A stretch of DNA of 64,000 nt from Rhodopseudomonas sp. P2A-2r. GTDB lineage: Bacteria; Pseudomonadota; Alphaproteobacteria; Rhizobiales; Xanthobacteraceae. This document shows positions 1 to 9,017 of the stretch, one piece after another. The first letter of the stretch is position 1. Every line of letters begins with the position of its first letter. The notes below the pieces were generated by a model. It was not told where the DNA came from. It searched no databases and worked only from the letters and a program-made list of their open reading frames with translations. The translations under genes and the position numbers were made by a program. Location: the NCBI RefSeq assembly GCF_026015985.1, contig NZ_CP110389.1:3690001-3754000 (forward strand). The letters run 5' to 3'.

Positions 1-401
1 TCGACAACCCGCTCGCCGACGGCGGCGATCCGATCGTTCTGATCCCGGCGATCCATCCGGACGTCGCAATCTTTCACGCCCCGATGGCTGACCGCTTCGG
101 CAATGTCTGGATCGGACGGCGCCGCGAACTGGCCGCCATGGCCTACGCGTCGGCAACCGTGCTGGTCACCGTGGAGCGAATTGTCGAGGAGAGCCTGCTG
201 GTCAACGAGATGAGCGCCGCCGGCGTGCTGCCGGCAATTTACGTCACGGCCGTCAGCCATGCGCCGCGCGGGGCGTGGCCCTACGGCCTGTGGGGCGAAT
301 ATGCCACCGATACGGCCGAGCTGGTCCGCTATGCCAAGGCGGCACGAACTGCCGATGGATTCGCCGACTATATGAGCAATGCACAGATGGAGCCCGCCTG
401 A
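1..401 (+). CDS. CoA-transferase subunit A, C-terminal part (cut by window edge)
   Basis: Reading frame 3 is open from the window edge to the TGA at 399-401, giving about 132 residues of the C-terminal half of a class I CoA-transferase alpha subunit (GctA/CatI kind). The frame begins with a segment rich in Asp, Gly and Pro and then a hydrophobic strand (VLIPAIHPDVAIFHAP), the usual late-domain pattern of these subunits. The stop overlaps the start of subunit B by one base (TGATG), so the two are translationally coupled. It would move CoA between an acyl-CoA and a free acid in the cytoplasm; the substrate cannot be read from the sequence. The missing N-terminus lies upstream of the window. Confidence 0.8.
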   Translation, partial: DNPLADGGDPIVLIPAIHPDVAIFHAPMADRFGNVWIGRRRELAAMAYASATVLVTVERIVEESLLVNEMSAAGVLPAIYVTAVSHAPRGAWPYGLWGEYATDTAELVRYAKAARTADGFADYMSNAQMEPA

Positions 402-1177
402 TGGTCCGCGTTCTTCCCCGTGAAGTGCTGATCTGCACCATCGCGCGACTGCTGGACGGCGTCCGCCACGTCGCTGTCGGCGCCTCCTCGCCGATCCCCG
501 CCGCAGGCGCCATGCTGTTGCGCGCCTTGAAGGAAGCGGACGGCGGCCGCGGCCCGCGTCTGTCGATCCTCGGCTCCGTCGAGCACAATTTCTTCACCAA
601 TGGCTCCGCCGAATTGTTCGACTGTGCCGGCCAAGGCCGCATCGACGCTTTCTTCCTGGGCGGCGGACAGATCGACGGCAAGGGCAACGTCAATCTGGTC
701 GGCGCCGGCGACTATCCGCAATCGAGCGTGCGATGGCCCGGCTCGTTCGGCTCGGCCTATCTGTATTACGTCGTGCCGCGGGTGATCCTGTTCCGAGAAG
801 AACACACGCCGCGAGTCATGGTCGAGAAGGTCGATTTCATCAGCGCGCCCGGCGTCAGCGACCCCGGCGTGTTCAGAACCGGCGGCCCGATTGCCCTCCT
901 CACCAGCAAGGGACTTTTCCGATTCGACAAGTCGCGCCCGGGCTTCGAACTCGAAAGCATCCATCCCGGACACAACCTTGCCGAAATCATGCAGGCCACG
1001 GGGTTCAGCTTCCTGCATGACGACAGGCCGGGTGAAACTGCCCTGCCGGATCGCACCACGCTGGACCTGCTGCGCGGCCGCGTGCTCGACGAAGTCGCGG
1101 AGACCTATCCCGATTTCGCCAAGCAGATGCGGCATGATCTTGCCGAGGCTGGGCAGACGTTGGCGCATGCGCTGTGA
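401..1177 (+). CDS. CoA-transferase subunit B
   Basis: 258 residues, full length for a class I CoA-transferase beta subunit. The ATG at 401 is chosen because it overlaps the stop of subunit A (TGATG); an in-frame upstream start would overlap subunit A far more. Near the N-terminus there is a GASSPIPA nucleotide/CoA-loop type segment (residues 27-34), and Glu61 in GSVEHN sits where GctB-type enzymes carry the catalytic glutamate; that assignment is by position only. The mid part (FLGGGQIDGKGNVN) is typical of the family. First complete gene of an operon whose other members suggest degradation of a hydroxylated acid through CoA esters. Confidence 0.85.
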   Translation: MVRVLPREVLICTIARLLDGVRHVAVGASSPIPAAGAMLLRALKEADGGRGPRLSILGSVEHNFFTNGSAELFDCAGQGRIDAFFLGGGQIDGKGNVNLVGAGDYPQSSVRWPGSFGSAYLYYVVPRVILFREEHTPRVMVEKVDFISAPGVSDPGVFRTGGPIALLTSKGLFRFDKSRPGFELESIHPGHNLAEIMQATGFSFLHDDRPGETALPDRTTLDLLRGRVLDEVAETYPDFAKQMRHDLAEAGQTLAHAL

Positions 1178-1213
1178 TCCGCATTCATCCGATCGCAGCC
1201 GGGGAGCCGAGCG

Positions 1214-3526
1214 ATGAGTAATGTCCAGCGCATCCAGCATTGCAGCCACTGGGGCGCCTACACGCTGCTGGTTCAGGACGGCCGGATCGTCGGCGTCGAA
1301 CCGTTCGCCCATGATCCGGCCCCCTCGCCGATCATCCATTCAGTGCCGGAATGGGCCAATCCGAAGCGGCGCATCCTGCGCCCGATGGTGCGCAAGGGAT
1401 GGCTCGAGAAGCGCGAACACAGCGATCGGCGCCAGCGTGGCACGGACAAGTTCATCCCGGTGAGCTGGGATGAGGCGACAACGCTGGTGGCGGATGAAAT
1501 CCGCCGCGTCGCCGGAACGCATGGTAACGCGGCGATCTTCGCCGGCTCCTATGGCTGGACCAATGCCGGCCGTCTGCATCACGCCTCGTCGCTGCTCAAG
1601 CGCATGCTCAACCTGGTCGGAGGTTTCACTCGCCACGTCGATACCTATTCGATCGCCGCCGGCCCCGTGATCCTGCGCCATACGCTGGGAAGCTCGGACG
1701 CCTGCGACGGCCGAGCGAACACGCTCGACACCATCGCCGAACATACGGACACGCTGGTGGTGTTCGGCGCGATGTCGCCGCGCACGGCCCAGACCGAAGC
1801 CGGCGGCATCGGCGTGCATCGGCTCGAAACCTATCTCAGGAAGATTGCCGCCCGCGGTGTCCGCATCATCCACGTCTCGCCGCTGAAGGACGACCTGCCC
1901 GACTGGGTCGGCGCCGAATGGTGGCCGATCCGCCCGAATACCGATACGGCGCTGATGCTCGGCCTCGCCGGCGAGATCCTGCACGCGGGCCGCCATGCGC
2001 AGGACTTCCTCGCCCGCTGCACCAGCGGCGCCGACCAGTTGCTGAACTATCTGAACGGCTCATCCGACGGCATCCGCAAGAACGCCGCGTGGGCCGCGGA
2101 GATTTGCGGGCTCGATGCCGAGGCGATCCGTCAGTTGGCGCGACGCCTCGTCGATACGCGCAGCATGCTCACCGTGAGCTGGAGTCTGCAGCGCGCGCAC
2201 CACGGCGAGCAGCCGTTCTGGGCCGCGCTCGGCCTCGCCTCGGTGATCGGGCAGATCGGGCTGCCCGGCGGCGGAGTCGGCTATGGCTATGGATCGCTCG
2301 GCGGCGTCGGCTCGCCGTTCAATCTCGGCAAATCGCCGGCCATCTCGCAGCTGACACGGCCGATCGACAGCTTCATCCCGGTGGCGCGCATCAGCGACAT
2401 GCTGCTCAACCCCGGCGCGACCTTCACCTATGAAGGCGAGACGCGGACCTATCCGGACACGCGACTGGTTTACTGGGCCGGCGGCAATCCGTACCATCAC
2501 CATCAGGATCTGAACCGGCTTTCCGAAGCCTGGACGCGGCCGGAAACCATCATCGTGCAGGATCCGATGTTCACCGCCACGGCCCAGCGCGCCGATATCG
2601 TGCTGCCGGCGACGACCTCGATCGAACGCAACGACCTGGCCGGCAACAGGCGCTCCGACTTCATTATCGCCATGAAGCAGGCCATCAAGCCGGTCGGCGA
2701 CTCGCTGCCCGACTTCGAGATTTTCGATCGGATCGCCGCCAAGCTCGGCGTTGCCGACCGCTTCAACGAAGGCCGCGACGAAATGGGCTGGGTGCGCCAT
2801 CTCTACGACCAGAGTCGCGCCGATGCCGCCGAGCGGCTGGCCTTCGAGATGCCTGACTTCGACACGTTCTGGCGCGACGGCTATGCGCGTTGCCCGGTGC
2901 GCGCCGACCACACCTTTCTGGCGGACTTCCGCGCCGATCCCGCGGCGCATGCGCTTAACACCGAGAGCGGCAGGATCGTGCTTGGCAGCGAGACCCTCGC
3001 CCGTCTCGGTTATGCCGATTGCCCGGCGCATCCTGCCTGGGTCGAGCCGGCGGAGTGGCTCGGCAATCGCCACGACGTGGGCGATCTGCACATGATCTCG
3101 CATCAGCCTGCCGGCCGTCTGCACAGCCAGATCGAAACCGGCATCGCCAGCGCATCCACCAAACGCAACGGCCGCGAACAGGCCCGGCTGCATCCCGACG
3201 ACGCCGCCGCGCGCGGCATTAGAGATGGCCAGACCATCCGCATCTGGAACGCGCGAGGCGCCTGCCTCGCCACCGCCGATGTCACCGACAGCGTGCGGCC
3301 GGGCGTATTGGTGCTGCCCACCGGCGCCTGGTTCACTCCGCGCGACGGCATGGGTATCGAGGCCGCCGGCAATCCAAACGTGCTGACGCTCGATATCGGC
3401 ACCTCTCAATTCGGCCAGGGCTGTTCGGCACACACTTGCCTTGTCCGCGCCGAGCCGCACATTGCCGATCAACGCGACGCTTTCGAAGAATACCAGGAAA
3501 GACTGGTCGCACTCGCGACCGCCTGA
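1214..3526 (+). CDS. BisC/DMSO-reductase-family molybdopterin oxidoreductase
   Basis: 770 residues, the size of biotin sulfoxide reductase and TMAO reductase Z. It has no N-terminal Cys motif for an [4Fe-4S] cluster and no Tat signal, so a cytoplasmic enzyme is expected. Residues of the DMSO-reductase active site can be placed: Tyr113 and Trp115 in SYGW, and Ser146 in DTYS where the molybdenum-coordinating serine lies. The QRAHHGEQ and GLPGGGVGYG segments are typical of the BisC branch. It probably reduces an S- or N-oxide, or works as a hydroxylase on a pathway intermediate. It lies 36 bases after CoA-transferase B and 15 bases before the next gene. No dedicated electron-transfer subunit is present. 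Confidence 0.86.
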   Translation: MSNVQRIQHCSHWGAYTLLVQDGRIVGVEPFAHDPAPSPIIHSVPEWANPKRRILRPMVRKGWLEKREHSDRRQRGTDKFIPVSWDEATTLVADEIRRVAGTHGNAAIFAGSYGWTNAGRLHHASSLLKRMLNLVGGFTRHVDTYSIAAGPVILRHTLGSSDACDGRANTLDTIAEHTDTLVVFGAMSPRTAQTEAGGIGVHRLETYLRKIAARGVRIIHVSPLKDDLPDWVGAEWWPIRPNTDTALMLGLAGEILHAGRHAQDFLARCTSGADQLLNYLNGSSDGIRKNAAWAAEICGLDAEAIRQLARRLVDTRSMLTVSWSLQRAHHGEQPFWAALGLASVIGQIGLPGGGVGYGYGSLGGVGSPFNLGKSPAISQLTRPIDSFIPVARISDMLLNPGATFTYEGETRTYPDTRLVYWAGGNPYHHHQDLNRLSEAWTRPETIIVQDPMFTATAQRADIVLPATTSIERNDLAGNRRSDFIIAMKQAIKPVGDSLPDFEIFDRIAAKLGVADRFNEGRDEMGWVRHLYDQSRADAAERLAFEMPDFDTFWRDGYARCPVRADHTFLADFRADPAAHALNTESGRIVLGSETLARLGYADCPAHPAWVEPAEWLGNRHDVGDLHMISHQPAGRLHSQIETGIASASTKRNGREQARLHPDDAAARGIRDGQTIRIWNARGACLATADVTDSVRPGVLVLPTGAWFTPRDGMGIEAAGNPNVLTLDIGTSQFGQGCSAHTCLVRAEPHIADQRDAFEEYQERLVALATA

Positions 3527-3541
3527 GAGGACACAGAGAAC

Positions 3542-4111
3542 ATGACCAAGCCAGCCATCAGCCGCTTCCCCGTTCCCGAGATCTCCAGCCTGCCGGACGA
3601 CATCCGCACCCGCATCCTCGCGGTGCAGGAGAAGTCCGGCTTCGTGCCCAACGTGTTCCTGACGCTGGCGCACCGCCCGGAGGAATTCCGCGCGTTCTTC
3701 GCCTATCACGACGCGCTGATGGACAAGCCGGGTCCGATCACCAAGGCCGAACGCGAGATGATCGTGGTGGCCACCAGCAACGCCAACCAGTGCCAGTATT
3801 GCGTGATCGCGCATGGCGCTATCCTGCGCATCCGCGCCAAGAACCCTCTCATCGCCGACCAGATCGCGGTGAATTACCGCAAGGCCGACATCACGCCGCG
3901 CCAGCGCGCCATGCTCGACTTCGCCATGAAGGTCTCGATGCAGGCCTATGAGGTCGGCGATAGCGATATCGAGACGCTGAACGGCCACGGCTTCAGCGAA
4001 GAGGACGTCTGGGATATCGCCGCCATTGCCGCCTTCTTCGGCATGTCGAACCGGCTTGCCAACGTCACCAGCATGCGGCCGAACGACGAGTTCTATGCCA
4101 TGGGGCGCTGA
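3542..4111 (+). CDS. AhpD-like / carboxymuconolactone decarboxylase family peroxidase-related protein
   Basis: 189 residues. The fold signature is the CxxC-x3-H motif QCQYCVIAHG around residues 80-89, where the Cys pair and the His form the redox/proton relay of AhpD-type alkylhydroperoxidases. The N-terminal part (SLPDDIRTRI, SGFVPNVF) is that of the 'uncharacterized peroxidase-related enzyme' subgroup, longer than simple gamma-carboxymuconolactone decarboxylases. A GAGG-type ribosome site precedes the start. Placed between a molybdoenzyme and an aldolase, it may remove peroxide or handle a reactive intermediate; this is inference from context. Confidence 0.85.
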   Translation: MTKPAISRFPVPEISSLPDDIRTRILAVQEKSGFVPNVFLTLAHRPEEFRAFFAYHDALMDKPGPITKAEREMIVVATSNANQCQYCVIAHGAILRIRAKNPLIADQIAVNYRKADITPRQRAMLDFAMKVSMQAYEVGDSDIETLNGHGFSEEDVWDIAAIAAFFGMSNRLANVTSMRPNDEFYAMGR

Positions 4112-4169
4112 GCCCCATCACCACAGCGGCCGGCAAGAGCCGCAGCGACGAATTTCAGGGAAACGGTCC

Positions 4170-4856
4170 ATGAGCCATCCAAGCGCCTCAGACATCGCCA
4201 CGCGGCAGGCCATCATCGATGCCTGCCGCGAGATGTCGGCGGTGGGCATCAATCAGGGCACGTCGGGCAATATCAGCGTGCGCACCGGCGACGGCATCCT
4301 GCTGACGCCGTCGGGCGTGCCCTACGACACGATGCGCCCGGAAGATATTGTCGCGATGAAATGGGACGGTTCGTGGACCGCGCCGGAAGGCCGCGTGCCC
4401 TCGACGGAATGGCGCTTTCATCTCGACATTCTCAGGGCGAAGCCCGAGACGAACGCCGTGGTACATGCGCATCCAGTTTTTTGCACCATCATCGCGATCA
4501 TGAACCGCGCGATCCCGGCGATCCACTACATGATCGCCGCGGGCGGCGGCAACGACATCCCCTGCGCCCCCTATGCGCAGTATGGCACCGCGGAGCTGTC
4601 GCAAGCGGCGCTCGACGCGCTGCGTTACCGGCGCGCCTGCCTGCTGGCGCATCACGGACTGATCGCCATCGGCCCCAACCTGCGCAAGGCGATGTGGCTT
4701 GCGGTCGAGGTCGAGGTCCTGGCCAAGCAGTATCACGGCTGCCTGCAGCTCGGCACGCCGCCGCTGCTGCCGGATGCCGAGATCGACAGCATCCTGAAGC
4801 GATGGGGACAATACGGCCTGCGCGACAGCGACAACACGCCGAAGACCTCGACCTAA
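4170..4856 (+). CDS. class II aldolase/adducin-family protein (fuculose-phosphate aldolase type)
   Basis: 228 residues. The start at 4170 gives MSHPSASDIA; longer in-frame starts overlap the preceding gene. Family marks: GTSGNISVR (residues 31-39, phosphate-binding loop), a His-rich metal site VHAHP (near 99) and AHHG (near 160), and TEWRFH with the acidic residue expected to be the catalytic base. These enzymes use Zn2+ to cleave sugar 1-phosphates into dihydroxyacetone phosphate and an aldehyde, or act as epimerases/decarboxylases. Directly followed by a PfkB kinase, which fits a kinase-then-aldolase route for an uncommon sugar or sugar acid. Confidence 0.87.
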   Translation: MSHPSASDIATRQAIIDACREMSAVGINQGTSGNISVRTGDGILLTPSGVPYDTMRPEDIVAMKWDGSWTAPEGRVPSTEWRFHLDILRAKPETNAVVHAHPVFCTIIAIMNRAIPAIHYMIAAGGGNDIPCAPYAQYGTAELSQAALDALRYRRACLLAHHGLIAIGPNLRKAMWLAVEVEVLAKQYHGCLQLGTPPLLPDAEIDSILKRWGQYGLRDSDNTPKTST

Positions 4857-4889
4857 CCAACCTGCCCAACAATTTGTGAGACTTGCCAG

Positions 4890-5849
4890 ATGGCCCATCC
4901 CCACGACGTCAGCGTCTGCGGCACCTACATCCTCGACATCCTCGGCGTTCCCGTCACGGAAATCCCGGCCGGCGGCGGCCGTGCGCTGATCGATGAGATC
5001 AAGCTCACGGTCGCCGGCACCGCGGGCGGCACCGTCGTGCCCTGTGCGCGCCTCGGCCTGAAGGCGCTGGCCGTCGGCGCCGTCGGCGACGACGAGAAGG
5101 CCGACTGGGTCCTGCAGGCGATGACGCGCGTCGGCATCGACATTTCGGTGATGGAGCGGATGGTCGGCGCGCCGACCTCCGCCACCATCCTGCCGATCCG
5201 GCCGGACGGCTCGCGCCCGGTGCTGCATGCGCGCGGCGCTTCGGCGCGCTGGAAGATTTCACCCGAGGCGCAGAAAGCCGCATGCGGCAGCAAGGTGCTG
5301 CATCTCGGCGGCGTCGGATCGCTGCTGGCGATGGACGGCGAGCCGACTGTGGCGCTGCTGCGCGATGCCAAGGCGGCCGGCTGCATCACCACCGTCGATC
5401 TGATCCAGGCGCGCGCCGAAACGCTGAAGCTGGTCGAACCCTTGATGCCCTATACCGACTTCTTCATGCCAAGCATCGACGAGACCCACGCGCTGGTCGG
5501 CACCGACGACCCCGCCGCCTGCGCGCAATATTTCATCGGCAAGGGCGCCGGTGCCTGCGCCATCTCGCTCGGCGAGCACGGCTCCTTCGTCATGACGCGC
5601 GATGGACGACAATTCACCGTGCCGGCCTTCGAGGTGAAGGTGCGCGACACCTCGGGCTGCGGCGACTCCTATACCGGCGGATTCATCGCCGGACTGGTGC
5701 GCGACTGGGACCTGCTGGACTGCGCCCGACTGGCGACAGCCACGGCAGCCATCGTCGCGACGGGACTGGGCTCCGGCGCCAACCTCGTGTCCTTCGAGGA
5801 AACAGTGAAGGCGATGAACACCCTGCCCGTTCGCGGTTCGCGCGCCTGA
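4890..5849 (+). CDS. PfkB-family carbohydrate kinase
   Basis: 319 residues, normal for ribokinase/PfkB sugar kinases. The first PfkB signature is present as GTAGGTVVPCARLG (about residues 49-62), and the second, at about 253-266, reads DTSGCGDSYTGGF, with the catalytic Asp (second D) and the Gly-rich anion hole; the usual Ala of GAGD is Cys. It would transfer phosphate from ATP to a sugar-like substrate in the cytoplasm. It sits 33 bases after the class II aldolase and before an SDR dehydrogenase, so it probably primes the substrate of that aldolase. Substrate unknown. Confidence 0.87.
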   Translation: MAHPHDVSVCGTYILDILGVPVTEIPAGGGRALIDEIKLTVAGTAGGTVVPCARLGLKALAVGAVGDDEKADWVLQAMTRVGIDISVMERMVGAPTSATILPIRPDGSRPVLHARGASARWKISPEAQKAACGSKVLHLGGVGSLLAMDGEPTVALLRDAKAAGCITTVDLIQARAETLKLVEPLMPYTDFFMPSIDETHALVGTDDPAACAQYFIGKGAGACAISLGEHGSFVMTRDGRQFTVPAFEVKVRDTSGCGDSYTGGFIAGLVRDWDLLDCARLATATAAIVATGLGSGANLVSFEETVKAMNTLPVRGSRA

Positions 5850-5902
5850 TCGACTTTCAGCGACTGCCTTCCCGGAATCATAAACGTCTCAAGGAAACTG
5901 TC

Positions 5903-6649
5903 ATGACTAGACATGCCATCGTGACCGGCGCGAGCCGCGGCATCGGACGCGCCATCGCGCTAGGCCTTGCGCAGCGCGGCTACAACCTCGCCCTCACCGA
6001 CATCGCGGCACAGGAAGGCGTGCTGATGGAAACCGTCGCCGAAGTGAAGACGCTCGGCCAGGAGTGCGTTCCGGTGCTCGCCGATGTCAGCAAGCTCGAG
6101 GACTGCCGGCGTTCCGTGGCGGAGGCCGTGGCCGGCCTCGGCCATGTCGATGTTCTCGTCAACAACGCGGGCATTCTGCGCCTCGCCAGCATCGAGGAGA
6201 CCACGCCGGAGCACTGGGACCAGACCTTTGCCGTCAACGTCCGCGGCGTATTCCAGATGACCCAGGCCATGGTCGCTCACATGAAGGAGCGCAAGTATGG
6301 CCGCATCGTCAACATCGCCTCGCTGGCCGCGCGCACCGGTGGTCCCGGCCAGTCACACTACGCAGCGTCGAAATCGGCCGTGGTCGGCTTCACGCGCGTT
6401 TCCTCGATGGAATTCGGCGGCCATGGAATCACGGTGAATGCCGTTTGCCCCGGCATCATCCTGACCGAGATGGGCCGCAACAATCTGCGCGATCCGGAGC
6501 GCGTCGCCTATTTCGAGAAGATCACCGACCTGCATCGCCTCGGCGAGCCGGAGGACGTGGTTGGCCCGGTCGCCTTCTTCGCCTCAGACGATTCCGCCTT
6601 CGTCACGGGACAGGCGCTCAATGTCGATGGCGGCATCTTCTACAGCTAG
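5903..6649 (+). CDS. SDR-family NAD(P)-dependent oxidoreductase (FabG-like)
   Basis: 248 residues, a classical short-chain dehydrogenase. The start at 5903 gives MTRHAIVTGASRGIGRA with the TGxxxGIG cofactor loop at residues 8-14; an AAGGAAA ribosome site lies 6 bases upstream. Further marks are NNAG (about 89), the catalytic Ser near 142, and YAASK with the Tyr/Lys pair near 155-159. The C-terminal VTGQALNVDGG is typical of the FabG branch. It would oxidise or reduce a hydroxy/keto group on the pathway intermediate; the neighbouring kinase, aldolase and CoA-transferase make a catabolic rather than fatty-acid role more likely. Confidence 0.87.
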   Translation: MTRHAIVTGASRGIGRAIALGLAQRGYNLALTDIAAQEGVLMETVAEVKTLGQECVPVLADVSKLEDCRRSVAEAVAGLGHVDVLVNNAGILRLASIEETTPEHWDQTFAVNVRGVFQMTQAMVAHMKERKYGRIVNIASLAARTGGPGQSHYAASKSAVVGFTRVSSMEFGGHGITVNAVCPGIILTEMGRNNLRDPERVAYFEKITDLHRLGEPEDVVGPVAFFASDDSAFVTGQALNVDGGIFYS

Positions 6650-6679
6650 GCTTGCAGCAACAACGGATAGGAATGACCC

Positions 6680-7666
6680 ATGGCGACCTTCAAGGCCATC
6701 AGAATCGACAAGGCGGAAAAGGGCACCACCGCTGCGCTCGTACAGTTCGACGAGGCGGAATTGATGGATGGTGATGTCACCGTCCGCGTCGAGTGGTCGA
6801 CGCTGAATTACAAGGACGGCCTGGCGCTGACCGGGAAATCGCCGGTGGTGCGACGTTTCCCGATGATCGCCGGCATCGACTTCGCCGGCACGGTCGAGTC
6901 CTCCACCAATCCGAATTGGAAGGCCGGCGACAAGGTGATCGGCAACGGGTGGGGCATGGGCGAGACCCATCTCGGCGCCTTTGCCGAAAAGGCGCGCGTC
7001 AAGGGCGACTGGCTGGTCCGCCTGCCGGAGAGCATGAACACACGCGATGCCATGGCGATTGGCACCGCCGGCTACACCGCCATGCTGTCAGTGCTGGCGC
7101 TGGAAAATCACGGGCTCAAGCCGGCCGATGGCCCTGTGGTCGTCACCGGCGCGGCCGGCGGCGTCGGCTCGGTTGCGATCGCCCTGCTATCAAAGCTTGG
7201 CTACCACGTCATCGCTTCCACCGGCCGGACCTCGGAGGAAGGCTATCTGAAAGGCCTCGGCGCCGCCGAGATCATCGACCGCAACGAGCTCTCGGCGCCC
7301 GGCAAGCCGCTCGCGAGGGAGCGCTGGGCGGGTGGCATCGACAGTGTCGGCTCGACCACGCTGGCGAATTTGCTGGCGATGACCAAGTATCGCGGCGCCA
7401 TCGCGGCGTGCGGCCTGGCCGGCGGGATGGACCTGCCCTCGTCGGTTGCGCCGTTCATCTTGCGCGGCGTCTGCCTGCTCGGGATCGATTCCGTGATGTG
7501 CCCGATCGAACTGCGCAGGCAGGCCTGGGCACGCCTGTCCACCGATCTGGATGCCACCAAGCTGGCTGAAATAACCCAGGAGATCACGCTCGACCAAGTG
7601 ATCGACGCCGGCGCCGGGCTGCTGGCTGGGCAAGTGCGCGGTCGCACCGTCGTCAAGATCGCGTAA
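6680..7666 (+). CDS. acuI: acrylyl-CoA reductase-like MDR oxidoreductase (AcuI/YhdH family)
   Basis: 328 residues, zinc-free medium-chain reductase of the YhdH/AcuI family. The N-terminal half has NYKDGLALTG (residues 47-56) and GIDFAGTV, and the Rossmann part has VTGAAGGVGSVA (about 155-166), the family-typical NADPH-binding loop. Known members reduce acryloyl-CoA to propionyl-CoA with NADPH. It is the last gene of the operon starting beyond the window edge, with a CoA-transferase at the other end, so removal of a reactive enoyl-CoA is a reasonable role. The symbol follows the family; the exact substrate is not proven by sequence. Confidence 0.83.
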   Translation: MATFKAIRIDKAEKGTTAALVQFDEAELMDGDVTVRVEWSTLNYKDGLALTGKSPVVRRFPMIAGIDFAGTVESSTNPNWKAGDKVIGNGWGMGETHLGAFAEKARVKGDWLVRLPESMNTRDAMAIGTAGYTAMLSVLALENHGLKPADGPVVVTGAAGGVGSVAIALLSKLGYHVIASTGRTSEEGYLKGLGAAEIIDRNELSAPGKPLARERWAGGIDSVGSTTLANLLAMTKYRGAIAACGLAGGMDLPSSVAPFILRGVCLLGIDSVMCPIELRRQAWARLSTDLDATKLAEITQEITLDQVIDAGAGLLAGQVRGRTVVKIA

Positions 7667-7940
7667 CCTCGGCCATCGCCGGATCCAGACGTGCGCTTTG
7701 CGCCACGGGCGGCCGGTCAGAGCGACACGACCTGCAAGGATCCATAAATAGCTTCGGATTGCGCAAGCTCAACGAACGTTCAGTAGGGCGGCGCCAGCCA
7801 GAGCTCCGTTCCAGGCGTTCCGGCTATCTGAACAGAAGCCGTTCCAGCAGCTTGCAAGCCATTTTCGACTGGAGGCGATGGCGTATGGTTCGCAAGCACA
7901 AGAATTGCATGGACAGGAAGGTCGAGTCCGGAGCCAATAC

Positions 7941-9017
7941 ATGAATCTCATCAACCTGGATATTCGGATGCTGCGCTCGCTCACGTCGGTCGTGGAGACC
8001 GGCAGCATCACCGAGACGGCGCGGCGGCTGGGCCGCACGCAGCCGGCGATCACGTTGCAATTGCAACGGCTTGAGGAACTCACCGGCAAGCCGATCTTCG
8101 TCCACGAGGGGCGCAAGCTGTATTTGACGACCGACGGCGAGATCGTGCTGTCCTACGCCAAGTCGATCCTCGGCTTTCACGACGAGCTACTGTCGCAGCT
8201 GGCCTCGCCGGATATCGAGGGCCACGTCGTGCTTGGCACGCCGGATCTCTATGCCGCATTCCTGCTACCCTCGATCTTGAAGCTGTTTCGCAAGACGTTT
8301 CCGCGCGTGCAGGTCGACCTGAACTGCTCGCTGTCGACGCCGCTGGTCGGCTGTGTCCGGCGCGGCGAGGTCGATATCGCGCTGGTGACGCGGATGAACG
8401 ATTTTACGGGCGGCCAGGTGGTGCGCCAGGAGCAACTGATCTGGATGACCGGCGAGCAATCGACGGCCTACAATGAAAGCCCGATCCCGCTGGCGCTGCT
8501 GCCGCCCGGCAACATCTACCGCGACCATGCGATCGAGCGGCTGGAATCGCAGCGGCTGCGATGGCGCCTCGCCTGCGTCAGCGACAGCGTCGGCGGACTG
8601 CAGGCCGCTGCTTTCGCCGGCATCGCGGTCACGGTGCTGGGGCGCAGCGCGCTGGTTCGCAACATGCGTGAGATCGGCGCCGCCGAAGGCCTGCCGCCGC
8701 TACCGAAGGTCGACCTGCTGCTCTACAAATCGGCAACCGCGACTTCGAAAGCGGCAAGCGCCCTTCATGATTATCTGGCGCACTACCTGAACCTCGACGA
8801 CGAACTTCTGCTTGGCACCGAATTGCCGCTCACGGTCGGACATCACCCTGGCTCGGCGGGCCTGTCCGAGCAACCCGCCCTGAAGGCATCCTCGAGCGCC
8901 TGCACATTTATGCACGCCGGTGACGGGCAGGACGGCGCCGCCGCAGAAATCCCGGGCACGCGACGCATCCGCCCGCCCGACCAGGTCTACCGCCCCCGCG
9001 CCAGGCGGCCGGTCTAG
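7941..9017 (+). CDS. LysR-family transcriptional regulator with long C-terminal tail
   Basis: 358 residues from the ATG at 7941 (MNLINLDIRMLRS); the in-frame ATG at 7878 would add a non-LysR leader. The winged-helix domain covers residues 1-60 (ETARRLGRTQPAITLQLQRL), followed by a periplasmic-binding-like effector domain. LysR proteins normally end near residue 295-310; here about 70 residues of low-complexity Pro/Arg/Ala-rich sequence follow, which may be a true extension or the result of a lost stop. The last 4 bases overlap the end of the convergent coxM gene. It is placed to control the catabolic operons on either side. Confidence 0.85.
   Translation: MNLINLDIRMLRSLTSVVETGSITETARRLGRTQPAITLQLQRLEELTGKPIFVHEGRKLYLTTDGEIVLSYAKSILGFHDELLSQLASPDIEGHVVLGTPDLYAAFLLPSILKLFRKTFPRVQVDLNCSLSTPLVGCVRRGEVDIALVTRMNDFTGGQVVRQEQLIWMTGEQSTAYNESPIPLALLPPGNIYRDHAIERLESQRLRWRLACVSDSVGGLQAAAFAGIAVTVLGRSALVRNMREIGAAEGLPPLPKVDLLLYKSATATSKAASALHDYLAHYLNLDDELLLGTELPLTVGHHPGSAGLSEQPALKASSSACTFMHAGDGQDGAAAEIPGTRRIRPPDQVYRPRARRPV

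Noticed and set aside
1547..1580. Asn instead of Ser after SYGW in the BisC-type enzyme, read at first as a lost molybdenum ligand
   Set aside because: The molybdenum serine of DMSO reductases lies about 33 residues after the Tyr of this motif; Ser146 in DTYS fills that place, so the site is intact.
2060..3988. Long minus-strand open frame opposite the BisC-type gene
   Set aside because: It mirrors a GC-rich coding gene and its translation (Arg/Gly/Asp/His-rich) has no family likeness.
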